A DNA stretch of 45,689 nucleotides from an uncultured Bacteroidales bacterium (GTDB lineage: Bacteria; Bacteroidota; Bacteroidia; Bacteroidales; JAFGXI01). Shown here piece by piece: positions 10,201-19,000 of this stretch. The notes under the pieces were generated by a model. That model saw only the letters and a program-made list of their open reading frames with translations. It was not told where the DNA came from and did no database searches. The stretch covers positions 1-45,689 of the forward strand of contig CAMZKE010000127.1 of the NCBI GenBank assembly GCA_947311115.1. The letters run 5' to 3'. A program made the translations under genes and the position numbers. The first letter of the stretch is position 1; each line of letters opens with the position of its first letter.

Positions 10201-12982
10201 AATTAGTGGTGGTGCATCAGAAGGGCAGTGGGCAACATCGGGCTCAGGATACTTTTCGCCTAGTCCTGATAGCTTGCATGTATTTTACACTCCGGGTGCA
10301 GGAGATATTACAGCAGGTACAGTAACATTAGTATTGTCAGCAACAAACTCTTGTAATTTATCGTTCGATGCGGTTACAATTACTTTAACACCAGCTCCAA
10401 CAGCCAATGCCGGTATTGACCAAGCTTTATGTGCTAATAATTCTGATTTAGTATTAAATGGTTCGGTAAATCTTGCAACAGGTGGCGAATGGACAACTAC
10501 AGGTTTTGGTAGTTTTGCATCATCAACAAGTTTAAATACAATATATACTCCAAGTGTTGCTGATATTACAGCGGGTGGTGCTGAAATAATTCTTACAACA
10601 ACCGGTAATGGTGGGTGTTTGCCTGTAAGCGATACAATGATTTTTGATATTACTCCAAGTCCTGTGGTTGATGCCGGTAGTAATCAGTCAGTTTGTTCAT
10701 CGGCTACAAGTACAAATTTATATGGAAATGTAAGTGGAAGTACAACTACAGGTGAGTGGTCGCTTGTTGGAGCTGCAAGTGGAACTTTTGATGATATAAA
10801 TGATTTAACAACTACATATATTTTTAGTGGTGCAGATATTGCATCAGGGACAATTCAGTTGGCTTTAACATCGACAAATAATGGAAGTTGTAATCCTGTA
10901 AGCGATACAGTAACTATAAACTTTGGTAATAGTACTTTTGCTTATGCAGGTGTTGACCAAGTTATTTGTGGCGATAATTTAAATGTTAATTTAAATGGAA
11001 TTGTTTCCGGAGGTGCTTCAACCGGTTATTGGTCTGCTATTAATACAAATCAAGGTAGCTTTACTCCTGATTCAACTAATTTGAATGCAATATATAATTG
11101 TAGCGAGCAAGATTCTTTAAACGGTTTTGTAAATTTAGTTTTAACAACTACAAATAACGGTGGGTGTACAGCGGGAACAGATACTATGCTTGTTACTATA
11201 ACTCCGGCACCAATTATAATTGCAGGAGCCGATATTGAAGCATGTAAGGGTGTTGATTCGGTTGCAATTTCAGGCACAATACAAAATGTTAATAATATAA
11301 TTTGGACAACATCAGGCTCGGGTATATTTACTCCAAGTGCTGATAGCTTAAATGCTTATTATCTGCCAAGTACAGCCGATACAATAATTGGTAGTGTAAC
11401 ATTAACACTAAGTTCAGAAAATAGTGGTATTTGTAATGAGGTTTCTGATCAAGTAGATATATTGTTTACCATACCTTTAAATGTAGATTTTGGTGTGGGC
11501 TTAGCTTGTTTAAACCAATTGGTTAGTTTTGCTGATAGTACTACTGTTTCAGCAGGAAGTATCGATAGTTGGTATTGGGAGTTTGGCGATGGTTCTACCG
11601 ATAATAACCAAAACCCAACTCATACTTATACAACAGATGGAAATTTCACGGTTACATTAACCGTAGAGTCAAGCTTAGGTTGTACATATCAAACATCAAA
11701 AACAATAACAGTGTTTAAGTCACCAGCTGCTGATTTTACATATGTAAGTAATTGTTATTTAGATGAGGTTGAATTTACAGATGCTTCAATAGCAAATGCA
11801 GGAACAATAAACTCGTGGTATTGGACTTTTGTTGATACTGTTCATTCAACAACACAAAACCCATCGTTTTTATTTAATAATAGTGGAACATATACTGTAA
11901 TTTTATCTGTTCAAAATTCTATAGGTTGCTCGTCTTCGGTAAATTTACCTGTTGATGTTTATACAAAACCTATTGCAGATTTTACTTACGTTTACGATTG
12001 TGCAAATTCTATTGTTGCATTTACTGATGTATCTACTTCGCAAGGTAATGATATTAATAGTTGGTATTGGAATTTTGGAAGTGGACAACTATCTAGTCAA
12101 GAAGAGAATCCTATATATAATTATTGGACACTTGGAAGTCATAATGTTATGTTAATTTCTGGTACATCAGTAAATTGTATTGACACTATTTATAAGGATA
12201 TTTATTTACAGAATATTATAGCTGATTTTAATTTTAATAATGAATGTGCTTACGATACATTTAAGTTTAATAATTTATCATATGCAAATGGTGATACAAT
12301 TAGTAGTTATTATTGGGATTTTGGTGATGGAATATTTTCTACTGAAGAAAGCCCTGAACATTTATTTAATATTTCAGGTTTTTATAATGTTTCACTAACA
12401 ATTAATTCAAATTATGGTTGTACTGACGTAAGGAGTTTTGTAACGGAAGTTTATCCAATACCTTCTGCCGGTTTCGATTATTATGCTGATGAATATTTGG
12501 TAAATAGTACAATTCAGTATAACGATTTGTCAAGTGGTTCGGAAGATTGGCAATGGAGTTTTGGTGATGGAATAACTTCAACTTTGCAAAATCCACAACA
12601 CATATATAATATTGAAGGAACTTACACAATATCGCAAGTGGTTTCAAATCAATATACTTGCTTAGATACAGCAGAGGCTAATATAACAATTGAGCCGGGT
12701 GTAGAAATATTACCGCCAAAATTACCTACAGCGTTCTCGCCAAACGGCGATGGAATGAATGATATATATTACCCTCGAGGAGGACCTTTCAAAACTATTG
12801 ATTTTAGGATTTATAACTCGTGGGGTGTTGAAATTTACAGTACACAAATACTTGGTGAAGGTTGGGATGGTACATACAAAGGTGTTGACCAACAGGTAGG
12901 TACTTATGTGTGGACAGTAAAAGCGGTTACTGTAAAAGGCGAAGAATTTATTAAAACAGGAGATGTTACATTAATTAGATAA
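4241..12982 (+). CDS. Giant T9SS-secreted adhesin-like protein, copy 1 (IgGFc-binding-like, 22 repeats, 5 PKD, type B sorting domain)
   Basis: A 2913-aa secreted or surface protein. The signal peptide (1-18, ending NIFSQ) is followed by an IgGFc-binding-protein-like N domain (about 19-466; GTEFWLAPP, NSLGKEFYIP, ASFDIVATED, DKPIAISIKDD). Twenty-two repeats of about 89 aa follow (467-2415), then five PKD domains (2416-2824; W-Y-W-x-FGDG and NPxHxY motifs), then a gliding-motility-associated C-terminal domain (about 2826-2913; LPTAFSPNGDGMND, GWDGTYKG). That last domain is a T9SS type B sorting signal. PKD 2 and 3 have lost the FGDG loop (FVDT, FGSG). The next gene, 28 bp downstream, is a full-length paralog, and a PorP/SprF gene ends the operon. 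An adhesive surface role is inferred from architecture. The ligand is unknown. Confidence 0.93.
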   Translation: MSKFYILFFVLLSFNIFSQTGTEFWLAPPNVTDDHRSSDRFKYYLNLTGLDADAVLHIWQPANTSTGYDTTFTLLANTSQKIYLGHKTAQLETKPTNTVLNTGLLIESTNGEKISAYYEYDNRNNPDIFALKGANSLGKEFYIPLHNHSPWHNHNFTNDLAYASFDIVATEDNTTVLIFPSNDVDGHPALQQFSVTLNRGETYSCGFTGTNHIEPLNHPYGSSVTSDKPIAISIKDDSDHGIHGCYDLLGDQIVPVDIVGTEYIVVRGGLNSNEDESFFVLATQNNTQITITNDDEVLTKTLFAGETFRYEIAEDVSGSATSRAYNYIQASAPVYLSHVAGFGCEMGQALLPPLNCAGSEKVSFVRSTNEGFFLTLLVKTPSIGDFTITPSSAQAAIDGATWVTVPGTGGDWSATSIQFNTTEIPVGGANRLVNSTDVFAMGLINGGSTSGCRYGYFSEFVAKTVTDAGVDFTICANSTATLNGNVHGGATTGIWTTSGTGNFDDATSFNAVYTPSTNDINAGSVTLTLTSTGICFPESDDMLLSFDPAPTVDAGLDQTVCANNVDANLNGIITVADGGIWTTSGDGSFDNAAIMNAVYTAGPTDIANGTVRLYLTTTGNYSCNAEVDSLDITITPAPTINAGINQTVCSNNPTITLNATTNGVPTGAIWSGGNGSYNPGSNFLNTDYTPSGVEVSNGSLTLTVTTTGSTGCTEVSDNISITFSPSPIVNAGADQIKCANNEATVLNGSISGGASAGVWTNGNGTFVVDDTDLGATYTPTPTEIANGSVTLTLTSTDHGTNGCNAESDQMTINFTPKPTADAGSDQTVCANNSDVSLSGSITVASGGIWSSSGNGIFSSTTNLTTTYYPSVADITAGSVKIYLTTTGNASCNEVKDSMIVTITSAPTVNAGADFSVCSNNADIVLNANVTGATNWQWTGGAGAWNPGNTALNTTYSPSAAEIANGDITLTLTTTAQGNCNAVSDDIKIIFTPKPDVNAGVDQVKCENNPTTILNGTISGGASAGIWTNGNGTFVNNDTELGATYTPTATEISNGSVTLTLTSTDHTTNACNAESSQMTISFTSAPTVDAGTDIDVCQNNATAILSGSSSTGSGSWSGGTGTFANSNSLSTTYTPSSTEIANATPVTLTLSTTGNGSCLAETDQVIISFDPKPIADAGNPQISCANNPIVTLQGSVTNANGGSWSGSSGSFSPSNTALNATFLPTAADIAAGGVNLTLTAIGINGCNDETDIFNLTIVPSPIVDAGVDDYYCKNNATISLNGAVTNATGGTWSGGLGIYGDANSLNTTYQPTQDELDDGFVTLYLTSTGNGTCNAVQDEVTYTFTDAPIVDAGITQSVCANNSDVSLNGTVTVATGGVWSGGLGNYSPTDTTLNAVYHPTASEIANQSVTLTLTSTGNGSCNLVSDNVTINIAPSPIVDAGIDVHSCYNSPIATLNGTVTNASGGIWSGGAGTFSPSNTTLNADYTPTQTEIDAGIIKLYLTSASGNSCNPVVDSMNIIIDPKPIVNAGIDQFICSNNAGTVLNGSVSLASGGQWSGGAGSYSPNNSVLNAIYTPTQGEINAGFVDLILTSTGNGSCIPEDDTMRINFTPATTVDAGTNFEVCANNNQIDLVGTITVATSGTWSGGAGIYNPNPNSLTTSYTPTPTEISNGSVVLWLTSTGNGNCSAVQDSIAVTINPSPIVDAGTDQNVCVDALTVNLNGSVSGITTTGVWTSSGTGTFSDNTALNTSYTCSTADSIVGSVTLTLTSTNNDVCLSESDNMVLYILPAGIANAGTDQTVCANNAEILLNGTVTGGASSGVWSTSGTGIFLPDENTLNATYIPSANDTATGLVTLTLTANSCNLSESSIDITITPAPYINAGPDQIVCVDNLSIQLDGTAYGASNTAEWTSLGTGVFVPNNTSLDAIYHASAQDSINGQVVLLLSSTNYGTCNLERDTMIITISPAGIVDAGPDQTHCANNTNIELNGLISGGASEGQWATSGSGYFSPSPDSLHVFYTPGAGDITAGTVTLVLSATNSCNLSFDAVTITLTPAPTANAGIDQALCANNSDLVLNGSVNLATGGEWTTTGFGSFASSTSLNTIYTPSVADITAGGAEIILTTTGNGGCLPVSDTMIFDITPSPVVDAGSNQSVCSSATSTNLYGNVSGSTTTGEWSLVGAASGTFDDINDLTTTYIFSGADIASGTIQLALTSTNNGSCNPVSDTVTINFGNSTFAYAGVDQVICGDNLNVNLNGIVSGGASTGYWSAINTNQGSFTPDSTNLNAIYNCSEQDSLNGFVNLVLTTTNNGGCTAGTDTMLVTITPAPIIIAGADIEACKGVDSVAISGTIQNVNNIIWTTSGSGIFTPSADSLNAYYLPSTADTIIGSVTLTLSSENSGICNEVSDQVDILFTIPLNVDFGVGLACLNQLVSFADSTTVSAGSIDSWYWEFGDGSTDNNQNPTHTYTTDGNFTVTLTVESSLGCTYQTSKTITVFKSPAADFTYVSNCYLDEVEFTDASIANAGTINSWYWTFVDTVHSTTQNPSFLFNNSGTYTVILSVQNSIGCSSSVNLPVDVYTKPIADFTYVYDCANSIVAFTDVSTSQGNDINSWYWNFGSGQLSSQEENPIYNYWTLGSHNVMLISGTSVNCIDTIYKDIYLQNIIADFNFNNECAYDTFKFNNLSYANGDTISSYYWDFGDGIFSTEESPEHLFNISGFYNVSLTINSNYGCTDVRSFVTEVYPIPSAGFDYYADEYLVNSTIQYNDLSSGSEDWQWSFGDGITSTLQNPQHIYNIEGTYTISQVVSNQYTCLDTAEANITIEPGVEILPPKLPTAFSPNGDGMNDIYYPRGGPFKTIDFRIYNSWGVEIYSTQILGEGWDGTYKGVDQQVGTYVWTVKAVTVKGEEFIKTGDVTLIR
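5639..11485 (+). repeat. Array of 22 coding repeats (about 89 codons each) in giant protein 1
   Basis: Each unit starts (D/N)AGxDQxxCxNN, continues with L-N-G, a W-S/T-G-G or W-T-S-S-G loop, LNxxYxPsxxEIxnGxVTLTLTST, and ends GNGxCNxxxDxxxIxxxPxPxV. Two cysteines per unit, near positions 9 and 72, are nearly always kept and could form one disulfide in each Ig-like module. Units 2-3-4 resemble units 5-6-7 in order, so at least one three-unit block was duplicated. At the DNA level the units are clearly diverged and are not identical tandem repeats. Confidence 0.9.
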
Positions 12983-13010
12983 ACTTGTATAATTTATAAA
13001 ACAAAGACAG

Positions 13011-16000
13011 ATGAAAAAAATATATATCATAATTTTTATTTTACTTACAGTTTCAGTGTTTTCGCAAACAGGTACAAGTTTCTGGTTTGCACCACCAAAT
13101 ATTACCGATGATTATAATGCAGCCGAAAATACTGCCGTATATTTGAATATTTCAGCTTATGGTGTAGCTGCAAATGTTTCTATAAGTGGTCCTGGTATAG
13201 GTACAACTATTAATGTAACTGTTCCGGCAAACTCAAATGTAAAACAAGATTTAAGTTCTTATGTGGCTACATTAGAAACATCGCCTACCGATAATATTTT
13301 AAATACAGGTTTACATATTACAAGCGATTATAAAATCTCGGTGTTTTATGAGTATAATAATTCGCAAAATCAAGAAATTTTCTCATTAAAAGAGGCTAAT
13401 TCGCTTGGAAAAGAATTTTATATACCTTTTCAAAACAATAGTAATAATTCTAATTTAAGTTTTACCGATAAAGCTTATGCTTCGTTCGATATTGTTGCAA
13501 CAGAAGATGCTACAACGGTAAATATTTTTCCTTTTAGAGATATTGATGGTCATAGCGGCAATGTACAATATTCAATTACATTAAATCAAGGGCAAACTTA
13601 TTCCGGTGGTTGGACAGGTACAAATTATACTGCAACTTCAACTCATCCGCAAGGAAGTGTTGTAACATCTGATAAGCCAATTGCAATTACTACAAAAGAT
13701 GATGCTGTTACTCATTCAAGCGATGGTGTTAATGGCGATTTGTTGGGCGACCAAATTATCCCTATTGATGATATAGGTACAGAATATATTGTTGTAAAAG
13801 GAAAATTAGATGCATTAGCCGAAGAATCTTTTTATATTTTGGCAACTCAAAATGCAACTAAAGTATATATTAATGGGAGCTCAACTGAAGTTGTTTCATT
13901 ATTTAGAGGCGAAACATATCAATATGATATTTCTGCCGCAGGAAACGATTTTACATATATTGAAACATCGGCTCCAGTGTATTTAACTCACGTAACAGGT
14001 GTTGGTAAGGAGTTGGCACAGGCTATATTACCTCCAATAAATTGTACAGGTTCTGATGAGGTTTCGTTTGTACGTTCGTCAAGCGATAGTTTTTATTTGT
14101 CTTTGATAGTTAAAGCCGGTTTTGAAACAGATTTTGATATTTCTGACGCAACAATAAAATCCGCAGTTAATGCAAATAACTGGACAACTGTTACCGGAAC
14201 AGGTGGCGTTTGGGTTGCTAAACTATTAGATTTATCGGCATCGGTAACCGAAGATTTAGCTTATGTTTTAAAGAATGATAGTAGTATTTTTATAATGGCA
14301 ACATTAAATGGAGGTGCAGGTTCAGGAGCTCGTTATGCCTATTTTACCGATTTTGTATCGCAAACTTATGTTGATGCAGGTAACGATACTACAATTTGTG
14401 CTAATTCTGTATTAGCATTAACAGGGTCAGTTACAGGTAGTGTAAAAACAGGAAAATGGTCGTCATCAGGTTCCGGCTTATTTGACGATATTAACGATTT
14501 GAATACAAATTATACACCAAGTCCATCGGATAAAGCCGCAGGAAGTGTAGTGCTAACTTTAACATCAACAGGAGTTTGTACACCAGTTGACGATAGCTTT
14601 ACACTAACTTTTGACCCTGCACCAACTGTTGACGCAGGAAGCGACCAAACAGTGTGTGGAAATAATGCCGAGCTAACTTTAAATGGTAGTTACACAATAG
14701 CAACAGGCTGTAATTGGTCAACTTCTGGTGATGGTGCTTTTAATGATGCTACATCTACAAATGCAACATATACACCGGGTTCAAACGATATATTAAATGG
14801 TGCGGTTAGGTTATACTTAACAACTACAGGAAATGCAACTTGTAATGCCGAGGTTGATAGTATGGACGTAACAATAACTCTTGCACCAACTATTGATGCC
14901 GGAGCAGACCAAACTGTATGTTCAAATAATGCAGATGTAACATTAAATGCAATAACTAATGGTGTTCCAACAGGCGGACAATGGTCAAATGGTTTAGGAA
15001 CATATAATCCGGGAAGTGGAGCGTTAAATACATTATACACTCCTGACCCAACAGAAATATCAAACGGAAGTTTAAAACTTTATGTAACTACGCAAGGAAG
15101 TACAGGTTGTATTGAGGTTAAAGATAGTGTAGTTATTACTTTTTCGCCTTCGCCTGTTGTTAATGCCGGTGTTGACCAAGTAAAATGTGCCAATAATACG
15201 GTAACAGTATTAAATGGCTCGGTTACAGGTGGAGCAAGTACAGGGGTTTGGACAAACGGTTTAGGCACTTTTGTTGTAGATAATAATGATTTAAACGCAA
15301 GTTATTCGCCAACTCCAGCCGAAATAGCTAATGGAAGTGTTGAATTATATTTAACTAGTACAGATCACGGAACTAATGGGTGTAATTTAGATAAAGATAC
15401 AATGCTAATTAGTTTTACTCCTGCTCCAACAGTTGAAGCCGGAAATGACCAAACAGTTTGTGCAAATAATTCTGATGTTAGCTTATCCGGCTCAATAACA
15501 GTAGCAACAGCTGCTACTTGGACAACAACAGGGTCAGGAATTTTTGATAATGCAGGAAGTTTAAGTACAATATATCATCCTTCAGTAAATGATGCTATAG
15601 CCGGAGAAGTAAAAATATATTTAACAACAACAGCCGGCAACGGAACATGTTTTGCTGTTAAAGATAGTATGATGATTACAATTACTGCGGCACCAACAGT
15701 TAATGCAGGAATAGATTATTCGGTATGTGCAAATAATGCTGATATTACACTTAATGGAACAAGTACATTAGCAACCGCATGGCAATGGTCAGGTGGAGCA
15801 GGTTCTTGGAGTCCGGGAAGTACTGCACTTAATACAATTTACACACCAACTTCTACAGAAATATCCAACGGAAGTATAACTTTAACTTTAGCAACTACAA
15901 GTCAAGGAACTTGTAATGCCGTTAGCGATGATATTACAATAAACTTTACACCTGCACCTATTGTAGAGGCGGGGCAAGACCAAGTAAAATGTGCAAATAA

Positions 16001-19000
16001 TGCTGTTACAGTATTAAATGGTTCGGTGTCAGCAGGAGCAAGTGCAGGTACTTGGTCAAACGGACTTGGTACTTTTGTTGTTGATAATAACGATTTAAAT
16101 GCATCATATACACCAACTACCAATGAAATTGCAAATGGAAGCGTAAAGTTATATCTAACAAGTTCAGACCATGCAAATAACGGATGTAGTGCGGTAAAAG
16201 ATTCAATGTTAATATCTTTTACAACAGCACCAACAGTTGATGCTGGGGCTGCAGAAATATTTGTTTGTCAGAATAATCCTGTGGCTAACCTTTCCGGAAG
16301 TGTTACAGCTCCGGCAACAGGAGGTGTATGGAGTGGTGGAGCCGGTACATTTGGTTCAACTAGTGATTTAGTTACTACCTATACTCCAACAGCAACTGAA
16401 ATATCTGATGCAAATCAAATAATTTTAACATTAACTACAACAGGAAGCTCAACTTGTAATGAGGTATCAGACCAAGTTGTTATAAAATTTGAGACAAGTC
16501 CTATTGTTGAAGCAGGTGCACCACAAACTTCTTGTGCAAATAATCCTACCGTTACTTTACAGGCAAGTGTTGTAAATGCTGCAGGTGGTATTTGGGATAG
16601 AACAAACTCTTATTTTAGTACAACTAATACCGATTTACTTGCCGATTTTACTCCTGATGCAACAGATATAGCAAATAACGGAGCAACACTTACTTTATCA
16701 TCTACAGGAAATGGCAACTGTAATTCAGAGTCTGATATTTTTCAGCTTACTATTGTTGATGCTCCAATTGTTGATGCAGGTGTTGATGATACAGTATGTG
16801 CAAATAATGCGGTTATAACTTTAAGCGGTTCGGTAATAAATGCAACAGGTGGAGTTTGGTCCGGAGGTTTAGGTAGCTATGGTGATGCAAATTCGCTAAA
16901 TACTACTTATTTACCATCTCAAGCTGAAATAACAAACGGTTCGGTTACTTTAACTTTAACATCAACCGGAAATGGAACTTGTAATGCGGTACAAGATAAT
17001 GTTGTTTTTGTAATAACTCCTGCCCCTACAGCTTTTGCCGGAGTTGATGATGAGGTTTGTGCAAATAATTCAGATGTTGCTTTAATAGGAGTATTAACAG
17101 GTGTAACACAAGGGACTTGGTCAGGAGGATTAGGTACTTTTACACCTAGTGAAGATTCACTTATAACTACTTATCATCCTCATGCAAGTGAAATAACAGC
17201 ACAAGCTGTTAGCTTAATTTTAACTACTGTTAATAATGGTTTGTGTAATGCAGTTACCGATACTATTGATATTACAATAGCACCATCTCCTATAGTTGAG
17301 GCTGGTGCCGATATTCATACTTGTTACAATAATCCAACAGCATCGCTTAATGGAAGTGTTACAAATGCAGGAGGAGGTGAATGGTCAGGAGGTACAGGCA
17401 TATATAGTACAAGTAATGCCGATTTAAATGCAGATTATACACCATCACAAACAGAAATTGATAATGGTTTTGTGATATTATATTTAACATCAACAGGAAA
17501 TGGAACTTGTAATGCAGTTGTTGATAGTGTTAGAATAATTATTGACCCAAAACCCATTGTTGATGCAGGAACAGACCAAACTGTTTGTGCAAATAATTCT
17601 GATGTTGTATTAAACGGTTATGTTGATGTAGCCGGTGGTGGTGAATGGACAAGTGGTTTAGGAGTGTTTACTCCGGATAATACTGTGTTGAATGCAACTT
17701 ATACCCCAACACAAAACGAAATAGATAATGGCTTTGTAGATTTAATTTTAACAACAACCGATAATGATAATTGTTTACCAGAGGACGATACGGTTAGAAT
17801 AACATTTACACCTGCTCCTACGGTTGATGCCGGCTTGCCTTTTGAAGTTTGTGAAAATAATAGTCAAATTGATTTAAATGGAGTTGTAAACATTGCATCA
17901 GGAGCTTATTGGTCTGGAGCAGACGGTATTTACACCCCTGATTCTACAAGTTTAACAGCTTCGTATATACCTACAGCAACCGAAATATCAAACGGAAGTA
18001 TAATGTTTATACTAACTTCTACAGGAAATGGTACTTGTTTGTCTGTTAGCGATAGTGTAGAGGTTACTATAAACCCATCGCCAACAGTAGAGGCAGGAAA
18101 TAATATTGATGTATGTGTTGATGATTTATCGGCTGATTTATCAGGTGCGGTTACAGGAATTACGAATACAGGCGTATGGTCAACAAACGGAACGGGTACT
18201 TTTGTGCCAAATCCAAATACATTAAATGCATCGTATGTATGCAGTTCTGCTGATTCAACAAACGGTAGTGTAGTATTAACACTAACATCAACAAATAATG
18301 ATGTATGTTTGCCTGTTAGCGATAGTTTAATTGTATCGATAGTGCCTGCCGGTCAAGCCGATGCAGGAAACGACGAAACTGTTTGTGCAAATAATTCCGT
18401 TATCTCATTAAACGGAGTCATTAGTGGTGGTGCAACCGGAGCATCTTGGTCAACAAATGGTTCAGGAGTATTTTTACCTGATGTTAATACATTAAATGCT
18501 TCATATATACCAAGTGCAGGCGATACGCTTACAGGTTCTGTTCAATTAACTTTAACAGCTAATTCATGTAATTTAGCAACAAGTTCAATAGATATAACTA
18601 TAACTCCAGCTCCTTACGTTAATGCAGGTGCCGACCAAATTGTTTGTGTTGATAATTTAGATGTACAATTAGATGGTACTATCTATGGTGCTACAACAAC
18701 AGGAATATGGTCAACAACAGGAACCGGTACTTTTGACCCCGATAATACAACTATTGATGCAATTTATCACGCAAGTGCACAAGATAGTATTGATGGTAAT
18801 ATAATCTTATATTTAGATGCAACAAATATTGGAAATTGTAATGCAGTTAGAGATTCAATGAATTTAACTATTTCTCCTGCGGGAATTGTTGATGCAGGCG
18901 ATGAGCAAACATTATGTTCAAATAGTGCAGAAATATCCTTAAATGGTTCAATAACAGGTGGTGCTACCGAAGGTTTATGGAGTACAAGCGGTACAGGAAC

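Noticed and set aside
5639-11485. Regularly spaced repeats that could be mistaken for a CRISPR array
   Set aside because: The period is about 265 bp, the units are diverged, and they are translated in one continuous open frame with conserved cysteines.
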